A stretch of DNA of 64,000 nt from Paraphysomonas bandaiensis (taxonomy: Eukaryota > Chrysophyceae), in assembly GCA_965644295.1 (NCBI GenBank), contig CBFFRP010000146.1:434001-498000 (forward strand), in the 5' to 3' direction. Below are positions 34,901-46,363 of the stretch, one piece after another (positions within the stretch are counted from its first letter, which is position 1; every line of letters begins with the position of its first letter). The notes beneath the pieces are model-generated. The model had not been told where the DNA came from, searched no databases, and saw nothing but the letters and a program-made list of their open reading frames with translations. The position numbers and the translations under genes are program-made.

Positions 34901-37900
34901 CATACTGTCATCAATACCACCTACAAGCAGCGAACTCTTTGTCCACTGCCATAATTCGGACTCACATTTGTCTATCGGCGGTCCTACTAATTGAGATGCG
35001 ATGGTGCGTCCAACTACCGATGCTAATGTTTTTTGTACAAACAGAGCCATGGGAAGAACTGTAGATCCATGGAATCCACCAGCCCGCAACCTGAGGGACT
35101 GATCTGGAGATGATATGGATGCTGCTGGATACACTGAATTAAAGTCCAACACGGACGAAGAGGAAGAAGACGGTGACGACACTTTGCCATCTGGGATATA
35201 GAAAATAGCCGCTGGTCTAGTGTTCAGAGGGCCAAATGCCACACCAGCGTACTCACCATTCACACAGTATCCGACAGTCTTGTTATGTAAATTTACACGT
35301 ACTGTTACAGTGCTATATTTGCCAAGTGGTAGAAACTGAGTACCATACTTGTCGCATTTCTTCTCGCCATTAATCCACAGTGACCCATCAGTGCACCAAG
35401 CCAATGCTGTGATATCATTGTCCGCGTAACTATAAGATGATCTTTCTCTTTGGATAGATGGAGGCTGTGATTCGACGCTTGTGCCTCGGGAAAACGTGCC
35501 ACAATGTACATCTTGTGAGTCCGTCACTTCTTCTGAGCCATCACGCGCGCCATTAACTGAACGTAAGAGCTGGACTTGAGGCAAAGTAGGAGACTCTGCC
35601 GGAGTTGATGTTCTCGACAACGTTGGTCTTACTGGTGGGAGGTCTTGAGAGGGATATGACTCAAGGGAGCGGCCGTCATCACTAGGGTTCGGTATATTGG
35701 TGAAGTCATCATCAGAGTCAGTAGTCTCCGCTGCTAAAATATCGCTCGCTTGAATTATAGTATCGTCGACATCATCTCGGTCATCGTCAGCATCTACTGT
35801 GGCAACAGATATCCGAGGAGACATTACACGCCTTGATGCGGCCGGAGGGAGACTAAAAGGAGACAGACTCGAATGTAAATCACTTTGAGGATTCGGAACT
35901 TTCGGATGTTTTACGCGATCACTGATACTTTCATTTCCGTAACATTCGCCAGCCAACATATCAGATGCACTGGGTGACCCACCCATGACAATTCCAAATG
36001 CCATCGCTGATTCCGTCTGTTCTAATACCTCAAAACTCCATGCGTGCACTCCTTCTGACGCTCCTCTATCTCCTCTCGCAGTCAACCAATGAAGTTCATT
36101 TACAGATTCTGAGGTAGACTCCAAACTTTTTTTAGCATCACTCGAGTAGGCTAGGACTGACGCATCTTTGGTACTCACACAAGCACTGTCAACAACCCAC
36201 TTGACACAATCTGCAGGCCGTACATCATCTTCATCATCGCTAAGCAGCCCGGATGATCCATACACCTCAACCTTCAACAGCCTTATCTTAGTATTGTTCC
36301 TATAGCTACCACAGCAAGGGTACACTTCGCCAACCACATCTGTGAAGGCGACTTCTAAATCAGACCCGTTTACACTATACGACAAAGTGCCCGCCCTCCC
36401 GTCGAATTCAACGCGCACTATATCTCCGGGGTGGATCTTACACATACTGATGCCTGTGGTTCGTCCTCGGCTGTATAAGTAGCCGTTGTACGCCCTGCGC
36501 ATATAGAGGTCCGACGATGCACTGTAGCACCTGTTCGTGATCGGCATATGTGCAGCGCCAAATACAGCACATTCATCATCCATAGAATCTGACTCTAACA
36601 AAAATTCCCATGCCGCTCGGCAGGATCCGGAAAACCCACACGTGGCGACCGCACACGTATTACTGGAGTGGATAGAAGTGTATAACGTGCCATCCTCACT
36701 GATAGCAAACGACGAATCTGAATCTTCAAAATGTGCCTTGATTTGTCTCCATCCGCTGGCATCATCAACAATAACTGTTGGCTTGCTGTAGCTGCGCTTC
36801 AAAGTTCTACTAATTAAATTTTGTGCAGTCTGACAAGTAGAAGAATTCTGTACCACCATTGAAACTCTTTCAAACACCCTTAAAATATGTGGGCATAAGG
36901 AACGTATCAAGTCAGTATGGTGCAAACAAAAACACAACACGTGAACCAAAGGAACAAAATGGACACACACAATAGACTCTTTGAGCCCGTCTTCGAATTC
37001 AAAAAATGTGCTGTCAGAGACATTCGATGACGAGGTACTACCCAGTAACTTCTCGGTGTAGTGCTGTAAGGCAATATCAGTGAAATAACACAACTCCAAG
37101 CAATACGCCAAAAATAGAGAATGGCTCCATTCTGTGTTGCATGCAGAACACGCATTCGAAGTGAGCTCCGATGTAGTATCTTTTTCCGATGCAATATCTA
37201 CTGCAATCTGCTGTTGAAACTTGCACAGCATTTGATCAAGGGATTTCTTCAATTTGGTGTTGTCATCTTCTATATTTCTTCCGCCAGACAAATTAATGAG
37301 CGGGTCTGTATAGAGCAATACACATAAACGAAGACATCTGCTTAAAAAAACAGACACAAATGAACACTCCGTTGAACGCTCCTTGTACAATTGAAGAAGC
37401 TTTACCACTTCGCTGCACCCAGATATTTTTTTCATAACTGTGCGCAACACAATAAATTTCGCTTCATCTGGCGAGTAGTCATCCGCGAACAACGCCCCAA
37501 TAAGGTCTGTTGCAGTTCTAACTTTGTCATCAATGCTCGTCAAAAATATTGGAATGCCTTGAGAAAACGTTTCTGCAGCGGCCACCCGGAGATCAGGACT
37601 TTTAGCAGCATGCATCAGCTGGGCCAACATGGCCCGTCCTTCCTCCAAAAGGGCATTCTTACCCGAGCTCAAGCCTAGCCCCACTTCAGTAGGATCCACT
37701 TCTGAGAGAGTCAAACAAGCAAATTCGCCGTTTAATATCCTGAGCAACGATATTGTCGCCTCTCGTGCACCTGCCTCATCGATCTTTCTCATAAACACGT
37801 GTAGTAAATGAAATATTTGCTCAAAAACTTCCCGCGAAACCTGCATACAGTAGGGGTACTCTAATGGCCGCTTCACCTCAGCTGACTTGGTTGGTTGCAT

Positions 37901-40099
37901 GGCGCTCAGTTCATTTTCCAGCACCAGCACCTGAGTGTGCGCAAGGTCCGCAGTCACGCCCAAAAGGGTAGAGCATAGAGGAATCGCTGACTCCTGGATT
38001 TGCTCAACCGTAGGAATGGGCTGAACAGGCCCAAGCTCCTTGGGGTCAATCCCAATATCCGACTTTGGACTTCCTATTTTTTTGATGTTTAAAAATTTCA
38101 CAGTTTTTCCAGATCCATAGAAAGCAACCGCAGGAGATACACCTCTATCAACGTTTTCAAATATAACTCCAACCTCGACATCATTCACAGCCAGAGATAG
38201 TGTCTGGGCCTCACTGTCATATGTGAAGCGACATATGTCATTTGGGTGTATATGTGGTATGGAATGCTTCTTCGCCATGCGGCCCCCGTGGTATAAATCT
38301 CCATTATAACACCGAATAAGCCACATGTCATTAGTCGTGTCATAGTTGCAGTTGGACACGGGTCGACGTCCTACGCCAAGACACGACGTCTCATCGCCAT
38401 GATTATCTTTTGTTACAGTAATCTCCCACTCCCACATACCGCTGTCCATCTCACATGTAAGCAGGCCGTAGCTGTTCCCACCAGTGTTACACCCAATAGT
38501 GCTTCCATCATCAGAAATAACCATCTCTGAGGACTTTGCCGTTTCATCAAAACCGACGTCTTTGACAATCGTTTCCCCCGAGGTGCTGGAAAGGGAGTGG
38601 GAGAGACTGTCTCGAAGCTTCAAATGTGTTGTTCGAACGGCATTGAGCAATCTATAAAATGCCTCTGCCGCACGAGGCTCAGTAAGTGCAGTTTCTATAT
38701 GGCTACTACGGTTCATATGTGATACAATGCCCAGCAAAAGGGTAAGCGATCCGGTCACTCGGGGAGCAGATAGTATGGCTGGATAAACATATTCCCCTAC
38801 TGCAGGTACATCATGCAGTGCACACAGAGCTTGCTGCATTTCTTTCATAATACTCAACATATCTATCCAAGTGGCATCCCTGTTCTCAGTTAAAACTTCC
38901 AGACTGAACATTTTGATAGTATCATCTGTGGATTGATTAAAATGAGACGTTCCTGTAACCTGGATCATGACTTCCAGGACATTCGTAGCACCTTCAAGAT
39001 AATACACGTGATGCCAACTCCTACACCGCTTTCTCTCGTCATCAAGATCTACCGTTAAAGAGTGTTCGTAAGGAGAGCCGTATGAATTCTTTCTGAGCAT
39101 GATGACTAGTTTCTTCGGTGCACCACATACGGGAGAGTTAGGAGAATTTGTGGGAGCCCATGACACCGCCAAGGCAGTAATAGAAGTCAAGCTTGGAAGC
39201 CGGGCTGCCCACACCCCACTCCTGCTAGGGCATGACCAGTAGGTATGGCTCATGTCATTCAAAGCTCGAAAGGCATCTCCAGTGTTAGCAGACACCATAC
39301 TGGCGTCAATTTCAATCTTCTTGAGCGGGGGACTGGGAGGAGGAGACCAGGACGAGAATAAGTGCAGATCTCCACATCTCACAAGATCTTCACACATCCG
39401 GGCCAGTGGGGCGACCAAAACATCGTGATTGCCAGCCGCCATAGCAGCTGGTAAATACGTGGGGAGTACTTGGACAAGAGCTAGACCGGCCTGCACCATT
39501 GGGAATAGGGCCGAGACATGTGGATATTCCTGTGAATTAAGAGTTGAGCAACTAACTTCTCTAGACAAAAACCGTTCTTGCGTGATCTTCCGCTCTAATA
39601 ACACTGAGCTTTCCATTCCTCGTATAGCAGCCAGACGGCACTGAAATGATCGAAGGAAAGGGGAGCTACTAACATCTTGGTGAAAGTCCATATCTTTCTC
39701 GCATATGTCCAATGTATCCTCCAAATTCCCCTGTAAAGAATTAAATCAACAATCGAATATCGATGATGTACATACTTTGATTCCTGTCATTGTGAACAGT
39801 TGAAATTTCTTAATGTTAACATTTAGTTCAGCTCGGTATTCTCGGTTGTTTCCTCTGAAGTACTTTATGCCATCCACAACTATTATATCATCTTGGGAGT
39901 TCTGTACAATGGATGTTATGAGCGCAGTAGAATGTAAGTTTCGGAATAAATATTCTTTAAATTCCATATCAGAGAATATCGTAGTAAAAGTGGATTTCGA
40001 AGATGCCAGGGGACATGGCACATGCTCAGGTCTGTCTCCATTTTTTAACTTAAGATCAGGGTGAGGAAGGCCTAAATTAACAGAACTATGATTTCCCAT
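22931..40099 (-). CDS. Giant multi-SPRY HECT-type E3 ubiquitin ligase (5,673 aa)
   Basis: Four exons: 40099-39776, 39730-25435 (14.3 kb), 25385-24941, 24887-22931; introns 45, 49 and 53 nt; total 5,674 codons. It starts MGNHSSVN, an N-myristoylation-type sequence. Regions in order, approximate residues: SPRY-like 533-649, 1120-1265, 1336-1622 (split by a Ser/Asp-rich insert), RanBPM-like SPRY 2636-2792, Mib-Herc2-like 3312-3366, UBA-like 3552-3590, SPRY-like 4010-4150, a VPS62/DUF946-like stretch (FTVWKPLPPEGFASLGDV) about 4172-4310, RanBP2 zinc fingers 4949-4975 (SWSCPLCTF...CDMCG) and 5003-5030, and HECT 5290-5673. The HECT domain has GESGIDAGGVFREG and the thioester Cys5640 in HTCFFSIELPDY, 33 residues before the end. 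A working C-terminal catalytic domain is clear. The substrates are unknown; SPRY, UBA and RanBP2-ZnF modules suggest protein and ubiquitin recognition. The second intron falls inside a zinc finger, and splicing restores its CxxC pair. Confidence 0.88.
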
Positions 40100-40757
40100 A
40101 CTATTCAAGAGAATATCTCAATCACAAAAGGGTTATCACTTCATGTTTCGATATATATGACTAACTTTCATAGCTACGTGACGGGGAATTATTTAAACTA
40201 AGTGATACGATCAACATATCATGTGCATGCATTTGCTATGGAGGGTATACAACAAATATGCAACAAAATCAAGAAACCACAGGAATCATTGTCAGAATCA
40301 TACCCTTCACTCCTGAAATGTCCAACACAACGAAAACTGTGTAATAGTGTAGTTTCTAATATAAAACATGGACTTTATTACTATGAAAAGCCAAGCTTTT
40401 CCAGCAGAATATCCTGGACAATTTCTGCTGCTGACGCAAGAAGTCCGGAAGTGTGATATGAGGTTGTTGACCGAAATTTTTGTGGATTTCCACACCAGCG
40501 TTTTACTGGCATCACCATTCACACCCTAAAAATATTCTATATCTATAAAAACTCTAGAAATAATAAAAATATACTCTGTATTCGGATCCTCATATGAAAA
40601 TACGTTAGTTTCGGTCTTCACCAACAGCAGGATACAATACAAGTAAATACTGTGGAAATACACGACCAAAGCAGGTTATCAATGTTGCAGTCTTCGGTGA
40701 TAGCATTCGATGAGAGCTTGAGCACATTCTCTTGTGCTCCTAACACTTACATCCTTT
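40100..40757. promoter_or_regulatory. Divergent intergenic region between HECT and CRT-like genes
   Basis: A 658-bp gap between head-to-head genes, so it should hold both promoters. It also contains a possible small minus-strand frame (listed separately). No named promoter element is recognised. Confidence 0.4.
40381..40518 (-). CDS. Possible small ORF, 45 aa
   Basis: ATG at 40518 (or 40512), stop TAG at 40381-40383. The peptide begins MVMPVKRWCGNPQKF and ends in an amphipathic helix-like stretch (GLLASAAEIVQDILLEKLGF). An AATAAAG-like signal follows the stop within 10 nt. The composition looks more protein-like than neighbouring frames. It could be a real micro-gene, a missed upstream exon, or chance; I do not recognise it. 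Confidence 0.25.
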   Translation of the reverse strand: MVMPVKRWCGNPQKFRSTTSYHTSGLLASAAEIVQDILLEKLGFS

Positions 40758-42219
40758 ATGCGACACGTGGAATTAACCGAGCTTACAAAGCTCGTGCAGG
40801 ATGAGGAGGAGCTCTCGAGCAGCCGTGAGGCCAGATACACATGCGCGAAGTTTCGAGGAGATGTTGAAGAGTGGATTCGCCCCGACTTATGGACAAAGGA
40901 GGTAAAACTATATTTGAAAAAGTCATATTATAGCTCACATATATTTTTTCAGCAATGGACTGTGGCACTATATGTCACACTCCTTCTCGTCTCCTCTACT
41001 GGCGAAAGGTTAATATTTAAAATGGCAGTTGATAGTATGGCTCCTTTTAGGTACACCTTAATTTTGCACACTATCTATTTGCTAATGTGTTATATTAGGG
41101 CTGTTCTCCTCCTGCTTATATTGTTCACCTCAATGATTATTCATGCCGCTATCGCTATTGGTAAGAGGGTAATTTACGTAAGTATTAACTGCAACTATGG
41201 TGCACACTGACTTTAGTCAATAATTTCAGAAAGATAGTGTAGTTTCTAATGTGTTTCCACACAAGAAACTTTTCTTCATGGGATTGTTTGATTCCATAAG
41301 CTTTTCGGGGCTTGTAATATCTGCGACTGGAGTTTCCCCAACTATGACTGTTATTTTGATGCACGCAAACACACCACTGATAGTCCTTGGGTCTCGCTAT
41401 ATATTCCCTGATAGACAGTACAGTGCAACGCAGAAGATTGGTGTGGCGTGGATTTTTGTTGCCCTTCTGATTGGCGTCTCCCGCCCGCTATTGGATGTCT
41501 TTGGACTACTCCCGCGGAGTGGTCTCTCCAGTCCCTCTGCCACTTTCTCATCTGCCGTGTCGAGCTTAGTGTATGTTTGCTCCGCTGCAATGCAGGGCCT
41601 TGGGGCTCTTTACAAAGAGAAATGTATTATTGATTTTGCACAGCCGGCAGATGTTCACATCATGAGCTGCTGGCTGTTCTTTTATCAGCTTCTCTTCGCG
41701 TTGCTTGGGTTCCCAATACTGTACGTTCTACAAGGTATTTGTTAACTCGTTTCAGTGCACAATATTTGTAACGCTTCAAACCAAGGTATTTCCAGTGATT
41801 GGGTGGGCTACCCAATTACGTCATTCAGCGAGAATTTCTGGGATGGTCTCTATTGTTGGCTCGGACAAGACCCAGACGCTGAGTCCTCCTCTTACGACAC
41901 AGCGCACACCTCGTGCCGCGTGTTATTCTGGCTTATCATCTCCTACGTTATATCTACTGTTATTGTATTACAGTGCATCGATAAAGTTCTCGCGACCAAT
42001 AACAGAGTGCTGGGGAGGTCTATGGCGGCTGCGGTGTTGACTTCTTTCCTCGGTGCATGGATATACGCGAATACCTTTTCCTCTAATATACAAAACCCTA
42101 CTATTGGAGTGGCGGATTTTGTGTCTATACTCGTTCTGTTAACGGGAATGGAAGTATTTGGAAGGGATCCTGATCCAGATCCAGAGCTAGTGACGAGTTT
42201 TAGCCCGGGTAGAGCGTAA
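40758..42219 (+). CDS. CRT-like transporter (drug/metabolite transporter superfamily)
   Basis: Exons 40758-40901, 40953-41177, 41230-41734 and 41786-42219 (or 41756-42219). About 435 or 445 aa, close to the 424 aa of Plasmodium CRT. Around ten membrane helices follow a short charged cytosolic N-terminus. The CRT signature is seen in the paired segments: MGLFDSISFSGLVISATGVS (TM3-4 hairpin); ALYKEKCI...HIMSCWLFFYQLLF before TM7; and a lumenal loop with ENFWDGLYCWLG and a second Cys (HTSC), matching the two-cysteine loop of CRT. CRT family members are vacuolar or plastid-related transporters of peptides, amino acids and thiols. The last intron is ambiguous: 51 nt ending at an AAG acceptor, or 21 nt ending at TTTCAG. 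Both keep the frame. Confidence 0.78.
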
Positions 42220-44739
42220 TTTTGATTTTCGTTTTGATAGTAATCGCATTGATAGTCATGGACGTTAAGTGGTGCATGGCAGCCTCAAATTTACTCCACA
42301 TATTGTGCTTAGTTCATAGCTTGTTGTCATGCTGATGTTAATATATATATAATTATTTTACATCGGAAAGTATTCTCTATCTCGCCTTTATGCATCACAA
42401 TGACATAATATATTCGTATATACTGTGCTGCTTTCCGATTTTTTATTGTTACTACGCTCTCCAAAGTCTCAACAACCCAGGCAATGCAAGTTGTGCAATC
42501 TGAATTGACGACCACATAGAAATGACCATGAAATATTGATTAGCATTCAGCTGGAATGCTCGTTCACTATTACAGGCAGTATTAGTAACCACTACTTCAC
42601 GTAGACCTTGACATCATGTAAGATATATTGTTCATATCACTTTTTTAAGAAAGACGATAATTGCAACTATATATACCAAGCATCCTACTAGTGGTGTTGC
42701 AGTTAATTAGCAACAAGTGCCAATTAGTTGCCCCTATTTTTGTTGGCTTTAAGTTAATGAATGACCACGTCTTCCCCATTATCCTCTTTCTCTTCACATC
42801 GAATTCACCTTCGTCTGCTCGCAGGTACAGCCCTATATCAATAAGAATTGCAGTTGTGCTTTTTTAGCGAGGTTCAGCTCTTCCCTACCATGCTGAATTT
42901 TGACTAATTCTTGGTAATATTTCCTTAATGATATTAGCGCCCTCTTCTTCATTAAGGCTATTCTGGTATATTTTCCAATTTGGTTTCCTAGTATTTCTTT
43001 CTCGACAAAAGAAGGAGGTAAAAATCATACACCCAGTTGTACTTGTGATAGGACAACACCTTTTGCTTGACACGTCCATCTAATGACAACTGCCAGTTAG
43101 GTAGCTTGAAAGTTGTCACTCCAACCCGCATGAGACTTGGCATAGTTTGAAACTGCGTCCACCTCCATGATCCAGTCTTTTACTTCAATAAACCCTTCCC
43201 GACTGGACATTCTCTGCATTGATGTAAGGATTCAATGTGGCAACGGCCATCTGTTAGCAAACTGAGAGATAAAGCTCCATAAGTATTTCGGATAGGAGAT
43301 GCTAACGAAGGGTCCCTAAATTACTTTAACTGAAACTTTTATCTGTACAAGATCTATCGAATATGTAGGGCTAACTATGCTGGTGATGAACTGAAAGATA
43401 TAGAGTGAAATTGCACCGTAAAAAATTGGTGCTACTAGCTACTAGTAGGGATTGTGCTATATTACTTGGTTTGTTCTTATACTTCTAGCAGGCTTGCGTA
43501 ACAATAAATTGGTGAGATGTATTCAACAATAATAAGTTACAGTAAAATAGTAACTCAATACTTAGATATTATATTGCAACCTGGTGAAATCGCTTTACCA
43601 GGTTTTGGTATTACCTCAACTTATTGCCATTCCCAAACCCCGTTTGGTACTACCAAAAAATACTTGTGAAATTTGTTGATATAAATGCCATCCTTTGATA
43701 AAGAAGTAATGATAAACATGCTATATGCAATAATAAATATTATTGTTGTACATACGCACAACTGTTCCCCAGTATATTATGCATTATTGTACACACCCTC
43801 TCTATAGCGACAAGTCAACAAATAGTGATCCCCAATGGATATACACTGTCATTCACCCTACTATTAAAGCCGTTGAATAGCTGCAATACAATGTGTATCA
43901 CGACCATCGTGGTGAAGGTGCTCAGTTTGTTCTTTGCCAACGATCTTTGACATGTTATTTCTCTTGCGTGCTGAGGTCAAAGTACATACTAACTCTTGCA
44001 CTCTCTTATATTTCCACATACTATAATAATAATGATAAAACTATGCATATATTATATCAAAGCTCTTCTATGCTAACTATAATGGGTTGTTGTTTGTACC
44101 TAAGTAACTATCTATGACAAGTCGGTAATATATTTGTCCCAACTACCCAACTAAATTTATCCGACGCTCCTACTAAACTAGAAAGCGTCATATATATGTT
44201 CCTAATAAACTTTGCTGATGACCCTCTACAAAATTAATTTCTATTCTACTAAATTTAGATACGGCTCAACTGCCACTTTTAGTTTAGTAGGAACAAATTG
44301 AAAATATAGTAGGTTTTCAAATGACACCGTACATAGCTACCTTTAAAGCTATATATAATGATGCCAATCAATTACTATTAATTGGCAACATTTACCAATA
44401 ATAATTGCAATTATCATTATTCTTAAAACCAATTAAATCATTACGCAAACCTAATGCTTTACTACTGATACACATAACAATCTGACGTTTACCTTCTCTT
44501 TAATTTCATCATTCGCTTGTTCTTGTTTTACATACTCGATACCAGCCTGGAGAGCCAAATAGCGCATATCACATAGTTCCTCTGAATCTAAAACGCTAAA
44601 TCCTATACGTTGCATTCAATATTCAACTTAGGCAGAAGTACCAATCACATTATTTTAAGCTTCAATCACTAACTATTAAATGTTCAGAAAAGCGACGCTA
44701 CCATCACAGCTTGTAAGACTAGCACTCAAAATCTATGCT
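42220..44739. other. Long gene-poor AT-rich intergenic region
   Basis: 2.5 kb with no intact gene. It carries an apparent decayed coding remnant near 42.9-43.2 kb and many short AT-rich runs. Open frames at 42661-42867 and 43893-44117 show no protein-family features. Confidence 0.45.
42885..43215 (-). pseudogene. Decayed coding remnant, possibly retroelement
   Basis: On the minus strand, protein-like segments sit in shifting frames: one with FIEVKDWIMEVDAVSNYAKS followed by AGWSD, another with LDGRVKQKVLSYHKYNWVYD, and downstream a third (RNTRKPNWKIYQNSLNEEEG). The order and style (Trp-x-x-Glu-Val...Tyr...Gly-Trp-x-Asp) recall gag of Ty3-type elements, but the match is weak. Frameshifts and stops show it is not functional. 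The identity is uncertain. Confidence 0.3.
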
Positions 44740-46363
44740 CTATGTGTCTTCCTCAGACTCAATGTCATCACTATCATTTGCACTATAGCGATCGCCATCC
44801 TCATCACTGAGGTCATCTTCATCATTATCATTGTCCAACGTATCTCTATCACTCAACTCTTCATCATAGTTTTCTTCGTCTTCATCATCGCTCTCTTCAT
44901 CCTCGTCATCACCCTCTTCAATCCTTTTCCTTTTCCTCTCCTCCTTTTCTGCCTTAAGTGCAGCTGCAGCCTCCTTCTTCTTTCGCACATTTTCCTCTTG
45001 AATGGCCTTGCGCTCTGCTTTGAGAGCTCGCGCCGCCTCCACCTGAAACAACCAGACATTAATCCAAAAACATGAGCAGTGAAACTAAACATTAACATAC
45101 CCTAGCCTTAGTGGCAGCTGCTTCGGCCGCTGTTTTTTGTTCAAACTTGTGGTAGAGCACATCCCCCTCGCACATGCCTTTCTCCACTTTGAATAACTCC
45201 AAAGTGGCTCTTGGCCCAAGCTCCGTCAGTTTCATGGCACTCTGCTGGGACGCACCATTACCGGACCCGACGTATCTTTCTGAAAGTTCCACCTACACAA
45301 TTTAGGTTAGATATAGCCATCAAGATGAACTGCTTTATTTATAACTATCACTGTAGCAGCGTGTAAAAATTAAACTGATGGTACAAGACATACCGCCACT
45401 ACAATACGACATACTGACAACAAGTTTACATACCCTTGCTGCAGGGTCATCTTCTGCCTCTGAATCTGACATCGCTCCTGCCCCTCCTCCCTCAAGGAAC
45501 TCACTGATGTCCTGCAATTCACCCAGATTTGGGATCTTTGCCTGCAACACCTTCTTCAGATTGCGTGTGATGCCGACGGGGGTCGCACGGATTGCGTAGT
45601 GGCGCATTTCTACAGTTGCATCTTCTTTTTTGAAATGGAATAACACCACACGACGACACTCATTTAACCGTACGGTATTTACATTGATTGAAGGAAACAT
45701 ATGCTGCAAGGTGACACGGAGAAGCTTCAAATGGCTTTCCTCCACCTGTCCGAAATTGTTAAGTACAACCAGAGGGGCGGTCAAATAGGCTGCACTGCTC
45801 TCAAACGGTCGCCTTTGTGAGGCACGAACATGTTTACAAAGTGAATATTGTGGAATGCGGAAGTGCAATGTGGGTCCGTTGTGAAAGCGTCCCACACGGA
45901 GAACTATATTACTTTTCGTTTCAGAGATGGCCAACAAGTGGGTAATTCCTAAATGGCTGGCAACAGAGGCATAGTCCTTGGTGCGATTATAACTTAATTA
46001 TACAAATAAGTAACCACGAACTAGATATAGCTTCTCCATACCTTCTTTCTTTTAGATTACTTGCTGTATTCGGACCCATCAATTTTCTAAGATCTTTTAT
46101 GAACTCAGCCACATTAGAGCACACCTGAATACAAATTAAAAAAGTCACCTGGAAAAAACAATATACAATTACCTTATTTGACCGAGCAACAATACTACGA
46201 GGAATGTTATCCTGGGGCACATCATCACCGATCCCTCCCCCTTCAGCGACTTTCGACTCGACATGAGTTCTCTGTTTTTTCTGTATATTCATTCTATGAG
46301 AATCTACAGTAAAGAAAATGCAAAGGCAAAATCACCTACCCTTCTTCCACCTTTTCTGGGCAT
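44740..46363 (-). CDS. PPAN: Brix-domain ribosome biogenesis factor, Peter Pan/SSF1
   Basis: Six exons: 46363-46340, 46280-46173, 46124-46042, 45992-45434, 45292-45101, 45042-44740; 422 aa. The first exon is only 24 nt (MPRKGGRR). The Brix domain runs over residues about 25-290. It has the family signatures VPQDNIPRSIVARS, VAEFIKDLRKLMGPNTASNL, HLGITHLLAIS, GPTLHFRIPQYSL, APLVVLNNFG, HLKLLRVTLQHMFPSIN, RRVVLFHF, RHYAIRATPVGITRNLKK and LTELGPRATLELFKVEKG. An Ala/Lys-rich coiled coil and a highly acidic Asp/Glu/Ser tail (about 355-422) end the protein. SSF1/PPAN acts in the nucleolus in pre-60S assembly with RRP15 and RRP14. One intron is 141 nt, long for this genome; another uses an AAG acceptor. 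Confidence 0.9.
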
